Assembly (NCBI GenBank): GCA_911728435.2
Contig: OU452199.1
Span: 26,484,860 to 26,548,859 of the forward strand
Direction: 5' to 3'
Source of the DNA: Apoderus coryli
Lineage: Eukaryota; Arthropoda; Insecta; Coleoptera; Attelabidae
Length of the DNA stretch: 64,000 nucleotides
Below the pieces are notes generated by a model that saw only the letters and a program-made list of their open reading frames with translations, did not search any database and had not been told where the DNA came from. The translations under genes were made by a program, and so were the position numbers. Positions 59,240 through 64,000 of this stretch are shown piece after piece. Within the stretch, counting starts at the first letter, position 1; each line of letters starts with the position of its first letter.

Positions 59240-60840
59240 CTAAACAGATACCAATTACATTACTGACTTTAACAATTTCAAATTAAATAATGGATAATAT
59301 GACGGAGTGCGGCTTTAAATCTATGTCCTGATAGAAGCTTTACATCATTCGGCAGCTGATTATATACTTGTGCAATGTTATATGAAAATGACCGTTCGTA
59401 CATAACCGATCGATGAGCAGGAGGCGTAATGGTTAATTTGTGTTTAATATTAATATCATGAGCTGTTCCTCTAAACTGAACTCTATCAAATAAATACCCA
59501 GGACATCTATTCAATAAAACTTTATTAAAAAGCGTTAAGGAGTGAAATGTTCGCCTTTCGTTCATTTTAAGCCATCCTATCTCTCGAGTTTTGGCGGTAT
59601 TACAGCGCTCACGCCCCCGAATGCCTGATATAAGACGAACACACGAGTTTTGCATTAGTTGGATAGGGCGCTGATCTACTGTTAATAAACAAGGTCCATA
59701 CACCACGTCGCAGAAATTAAAGTGTGACATCACCAATGAATGGCACAAAAGTTTCTTCACCTGAGTTGTTAAAAATTTTCGTTGGCTATAGATCAACTTT
59801 AAGCTAGGAAATCTCAAACCAGTGTCAAGTGTAACGCCCAGATTCCTAGCCACGTTCACCCAGTCTAGTCGCTGGTTTTCGATCCTAATATCAAGCAAAT
59901 CACGAATTTGCTGCTGTATTTGCGGCTTACTAAAAAGCAGCAATTACAGGATTAATATCTAAGCAGTGGTCACGCGATGTCTTAACCAAGCTAGCCAAAT
60001 CAGCATTAATATCACTGCCAGCCTGGACGACGGAACTCGGACAAAATGACCTGTACACCTGCATGTCATCCGCATATAAATGGACTGAACAGTGCTCCAG
60101 CTTTGTGACAAGCTGTGACGTATACAATGCAAACAAAATTGGTCCCAAAATGGATCCCTGCGGAACTCCCCCATTTGTTGAGCAAACCTCGGAAGTTTTT
60201 CCATTCAATAGTACCGCCTGCCTTCGATCGCCCAAGAACCTCTCAATAAGACATCTAATCGAATCACCAAAATCCAAGTAATTGATAATCGCCAACATCA
60301 ACCCGTGATCAAGACGATCGAATGCCTTGGAATAATTCAAGAGCACGAGGGCAGTGGCTTCACCATCATCCAATGCTCAAAATATGTCATCTGTAACTTT
60401 TAGCAGAGCAGTGCAGCAGTTATGATTTTCCCGAAATCCCGATTGCACCTTCGGAAGAAGCTCAAACTCTTCTATATGACTTTCATCTGATTGCAGAGTA
60501 TTCTCTCAAGAATTTTAGACATCGCGGGTAAGATGCTTACAGGTCTGAGATCCCTCAGCTCCCTTGGATCCGACTTCTTTGGCAACGGGACAATACTTGC
60601 GCACCGCCAAGAATGCAAGAGTTCACCAGATGAAGGATAAATGGCAGTATATAAGGACAGCAGCGCTTCAACATTTCTGCACTGATACCATCCGTGCCTA
60701 CAGCCCTTGTTTTAATCTTAAACAAAGCCTCACTGACCTCCTCGTACGACGCCATCCTGAAACAAAACAACTCACTATTTGTTTTTTTATTATTTAAATA
60801 AAAATCTAATAAATCAGGATCAGGCAGAAGTCGGCCCAAC
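59240..60840 (-). mobile_element. non-LTR retrotransposon reverse transcriptase, frameshifted
   Basis: On the minus strand, 60555-60839 encodes VSEALFKIKTRAVGTDGIS and AEMLKRCCPYILPF. 59930-60373 encodes motif A KAFDRLDHGLML, GGVPQGSILGPILFALY and the catalytic LYADDMQVY. 59278-59943 encodes the thumb region LGVTLDTGLRFPS and NFCDVVYGPCL, and ends at TAA 59278. The pieces are joined by frameshifts near 60380-60550 and 59935. It has the CR1/Jockey-like layout, related to but distinct from the copy at 18045. The endonuclease end is missing. Confidence 0.85.
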
Positions 60841-62290
60841 TAACAATTTAACTTTTTTAATTGCTGTAAGAACGTTTATAAAATATATTTTATAAAACAC
60901 CCATTGTTTTATAAAAATTTTCACAACGTTCTTACGCGCCTTATAAACACGAAAAAGGCGCAGATTTATAAAACAAATCGACTCGTTAACGGTTCTATAA
61001 ATGTTGCTTGTTGCTATTATACAATAGTTTTTAGAACGTTTATAAATATTTAATAAACATCAACTATAATAAAACTGTTATAAAACAGTTTTATTATAGC
61101 TCTGTTACTAGAACAAAACGACATATTTGTAGAACTACTATAAAACTGTTATAAACATATTTTATAACTCTTTTATAAGAGCCTCAATTGCAACATTTTT
61201 GCTATCAGCGGCAACAGTTAAAGGATATAAACGTTTTTCTAAAATACCTTTTTACACAAAATTATTTTATAACTATTGTGCATTGTTGTTGGTACACATT
61301 AATAAAATCTGAACAATCATGGAGGTAAAAATAATATAGAACGCTATAATACCCAATAATGAATAATAAAATAAGTCAGATAAAATTCACCCATGAGCAG
61401 ATTTGGCTGCGAAACAAAATTTACTGTTAAATATATTGTATATTATTACTAAAATTTTAATGCGCCTCGCGAATTATGTAAATTAATGAATTTAGATTTT
61501 ATAAATTATATAAAATATTTTTTTTATTGTCACTTATTGTTGAAAATAATCTTTTGGGATATCCTTCATTATGTAATGACTGGTTCTGTATACCTTATTA
61601 GCTAAGAAAATTTTACAAATAATAAAAAATATTAATTTTAAAAGTTTGGTCAACATGGCTAACAATTTAAAGAAACCAAAAATGGCTTCTTCCTTAGACG
61701 ATGCTTGTAAAACAAAATTATCTCAACCCAGACGAGTATGCTCTTTAGATAGCTATTATAAAATAACTGCAGAATTGATTTATACAGGGGTGTATTCGTT
61801 AAAAAACATAAAACTAATTACAAGTATTTTTCTTGAAGTTTTATGTATTTAGTTATCGTTTGCCGTTATTTAAAATAAATAAATAGTAAAACAAACTAAA
61901 ACAAACTTTTATATAAATGCTCTAAAAAATCAAAATTTAATTAAAAGGTGCTGCAAAAAATATTTTTTGCAGCATTTATATATATATAAGATAAAATGTA
62001 TACAAATTAATCAAGTCTAGTCCTGTCTACTTGAACTATTCGTGCTTGATACTTTGATGTTTGTGTGAGTCGCCGCCGTGTGTCGCATCGTCTCAATATT
62101 GGAATAATAATAAAATAGTAACCAGAGTTTTACAAAACAAACTTTAACATAATATGTTTTATAAAAGCTTTTAATGTGTTCTAATAAAACAAAATGCTTT
62201 ATAGTTACTCTCTTATTAGCTTTTACGGGAGTAATTTAAACATAACCTAAATTGAGCTCTTTTATGTTATGTATGTTATAACTGCCGTTA
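60841..62290. mobile_element. unidentified element rich in TATAAAAC / GTTTTATA repeats
   Basis: Between 60860 and 61250, and again at 62130-62230, short inverted and direct copies of TTTATAAAAC, GAACGTTTATAA and AAAACTGTTATAA recur many times. Such clustering is typical of subterminal repeats of a DNA transposon. A 68-codon frame at 61646-61852 (MANNLKKPKMASSLDDACK) has no recognised domain. The boundaries are not resolved. Confidence 0.4.
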
Positions 62291-62509
62291 TTAAAACGGT
62301 TTGTTGAGTGTCTTTAAGAGAGTTCGAGGATCTTCAGGTAGAAAATTTGGCATGCGTTCATTGAGTATAGCAAAAAGCATCTTTTGGGAAAAATGCGGAA
62401 CATTATTTGATACTGCCCATGTTCGCATGTTTTCTCTTAGTTTTGCATTTTTTTCTAGCTCACTTGTTGTGCTTGAAGCATGATATTGATCACTAGGATA
62501 GGTATCCAA
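62291..62509 (-). CDS. 72-codon frame, probable N-terminal part of a transposon protein
   Basis: It reads LRENMRTWAVSNNVPHFSQK followed by MLFAILNERMPNFLPEDPRT, then LLKTLNKPF and stop. The W-A-x-x-x-N-V ... L-x-x-L ... LPxDxRTLL pattern resembles a small domain that recurs in transposon-derived proteins of insects and cnidarians. The family name is not certain. The next exon, if any, was not found. It lies beside the TATAAAAC-rich element and may belong to it. Confidence 0.45.
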   Translation of the reverse strand: MDTYPSDQYHASSTTSELEKNAKLRENMRTWAVSNNVPHFSQKMLFAILNERMPNFLPEDPRTLLKTLNKPF

Positions 62510-62637
62510 TTCTCTATTTCGGCTACCCGCTCACCATCTAGTAATAATTCCTCCTGAAAATTTATCAGTCTCGAAAATATTTGGTGTCTTATAAATTGTC
62601 ATTAATTTGATTAGATTTCATTACAGTTTCCTCCTAC

Positions 62638-62671
62638 GCAATTGTGCATGCTCTATTAAATGCACAATTGC
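62638..62671. repeat. 12-bp-arm hairpin
   Basis: GCAATTGTGCAT (62638-62649) pairs exactly with 62660-62671 around a 10-nt loop, upstream of the Gypsy-type gag. Confidence 0.55.
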
Positions 62672-63142
62672 TTTTCGTTTGGACACCATTTAAAACCTGT
62701 GTATGATATAACAATAAATATCAGTTGAAAATAAATAAGACTATGTTATATATTAGTTATAGGTAATGTTTATGACAGCATTTTAATTTTATAAAATATG
62801 CATTGGCAACATATTTATTTTTTTATTGTTTTTAATAAAATAACTAAATAACAATTTTGTAATTATTAATTTGCGCACAAATTTGCTGCAGAAAACAAAT
62901 CGCTCTTAATAACGACAATAAAAAAACTATTTTATTATTACGAAATGTACTTTAACAGAATACTTTTTGTTGTATATTTAAGTATTTTAATCATACTGTG
63001 TTATATATATTAATTGTTTGTATTTTTAAAACCTGTTATATTGATATGTCATTGTCACAGTTATAGTTCTAATTAGTTGAATAGAGCCTATTTTTAGAAG
63101 GTATATTACAATTTATTCAACTAATTAAATGCAAATATAAGT

Positions 63143-64000
63143 ATGGACAAATTATTACGTCCCGAGAGGCTAGATGTAGATTTCAATTCCACTAATGCAG
63201 CACAACAGTGGTCACATTGGTATCGTTCGTTCCAAAACTTTATTGATGTTGCTGACGTGAATGAAAATAAAATCAAATTGAATCTACTCATCAACTATGT
63301 AAGTCCCACAGTTTTTGAAATAATCAATGAATGCACAACATACGACGAAGCTATAGAAATATTGAAGAACGTTTATATCAAGCCGAAAAATGAAATTTTT
63401 ACCCGGTACTCGTTAGCTACAAGACGTCAACAATCCGGTGAGTCAGTTGATCAATATTTGCAAGTCCTGAAAACCATGAGTAAAAATTGTAAATTTAAAG
63501 CTGTTAGTGCAGAAAAATACAGAGACGAATTTGTACGTGATTCATTTATCAATGGTTTAAGTTCATCGCATATTAGGCAACGTTTGCTTGAATCCAATTC
63601 ATTAAGTTTAGAAGAAGCGTTTGATAAGGCTAGAGCAATAGAGTCTGCTCAATATCAATCAGAATTATATGGACCTCCATTGGGATTTACTGCTTCAGCT
63701 ATAACGCAAAATGTAGAGTCCATGCAAGCTACTCAAACGAGAGCTGAGACGGAAAATTCTACGACTGCTGCTTTGTTACCAAAATGTTACTTTTGTGGAA
63801 ATAATATACATCCTCGTGAGAAATGTCCTGCCAAGAATTCTATATGTCATATATGTAGTAAGAAAGGACATTTTGCTAAAGTATGTCGTTCTGGTATCAA
63901 GATTAAATCAAAGGCATCGGCTGCTCTTCTATCTACAATATCTGCTGCATCTCCTGGGTGTTTATCAAAGGCTACTATAGAAATAGAAGTCAATGGACTT
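63143..64000 (+). CDS. Gypsy-type retrotransposon Gag-(Pol), cut by the window edge
   Basis: An uninterrupted frame of 286 codons starts at ATG 63143-63145 and reaches the last base. Residues about 1-180 form a capsid-like region (WSHWYRSFQNFIDVAD, RRQQSGESVDQYLQ, FINGLSSSHIRQRLLE). Two zinc knuckles of the form C-x2-C-x4-H-x4-C follow at residues 215-228 and 235-248. The last residues (KATIEIEVNGL) are where the retropepsin domain begins in Gypsy/Ty3 gag-pol polyproteins. There is no stop between Gag and the protease start, so a fused frame is likely. No primer-binding site or LTR end could be fixed upstream; a 12-bp inverted pair around AATTAGTTGAAT (63070 and 63114) precedes the ATG. The intact frame suggests a young copy. 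Confidence 0.9.
   Translation, partial: MDKLLRPERLDVDFNSTNAAQQWSHWYRSFQNFIDVADVNENKIKLNLLINYVSPTVFEIINECTTYDEAIEILKNVYIKPKNEIFTRYSLATRRQQSGESVDQYLQVLKTMSKNCKFKAVSAEKYRDEFVRDSFINGLSSSHIRQRLLESNSLSLEEAFDKARAIESAQYQSELYGPPLGFTASAITQNVESMQATQTRAETENSTTAALLPKCYFCGNNIHPREKCPAKNSICHICSKKGHFAKVCRSGIKIKSKASAALLSTISAASPGCLSKATIEIEVNGL

Noticed and set aside
60063..60281. 72-codon plus-strand frame
   Set aside because: Antisense to the YADD-containing reverse transcriptase region.
62700..63142. LTR of the Gypsy-type element
   Set aside because: No TG...CA boundary followed by a tRNA-complementary primer site could be placed with confidence, and the second LTR is outside the window.

Overview
The window is AT-rich animal nuclear DNA, almost certainly from an insect. 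The evidence is spliced genes with GT-AG introns, a distal-antenna-type pipsqueak transcription factor, insect-style initiator motifs, and a dense load of decayed transposons. No bacterial-style gene order, rRNA or tRNA gene was recognised. The order of insect cannot be fixed from this sequence. Layout: 1-9.1 kb has no host gene. It holds a hammerhead ribozyme candidate, MITEs, a Tc1-like remnant, a pogo-like element with a 600-bp foldback, a hAT MITE with a perfect target duplication, a THAP-domain fragment and a perfect 136-bp tandem duplication. 9.2-35.7 kb is one large minus-strand gene, the insect homologue of the ER ribosome-binding protein 1 / kinectin family. I resolved 16 coding exons with compatible phases, about 875 residues, plus a probable 5' UTR exon. 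Its introns host foldback elements, nested non-LTR retrotransposons and a satellite-bearing transposon. 36-50 kb is mostly accessory DNA: a THAP fragment, a small three-exon plus-strand gene candidate, a complete but decayed pogo/Tigger transposon interrupted by a retrotransposon tail, a broken mobile-element-type protein, and further copies of the satellite-bearing family. 53.2-54.5 kb is an intronless minus-strand distal-antenna-like gene with a TATA box and initiator. 55-64 kb is again transposon-rich: a ribozyme-bearing short element, a non-LTR reverse transcriptase, an unidentified element rich in TATAAAAC, and the start of a Gypsy-type gag-pol that runs off the right edge. The most interesting signal that no gene model explains is a set of six sites matching the hammerhead ribozyme core (CTGATGA, stem II, GAAA, short stem III, H17, with a complementary stem I). 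They lie at 1616-1659, 31848-31886, 31981-32021, 52230-52272, 52335-52377 and 55617-55662. Four of the six form two inverted pairs, and one sits inside a short element with its own terminal inverted repeats. Short-stem-III hammerheads are known from Penelope-like retroelements and retrozymes. Here they appear without any recognisable Penelope protein. The two host genes have no evident functional link to each other; the rest of the window is a layered record of mobile DNA.
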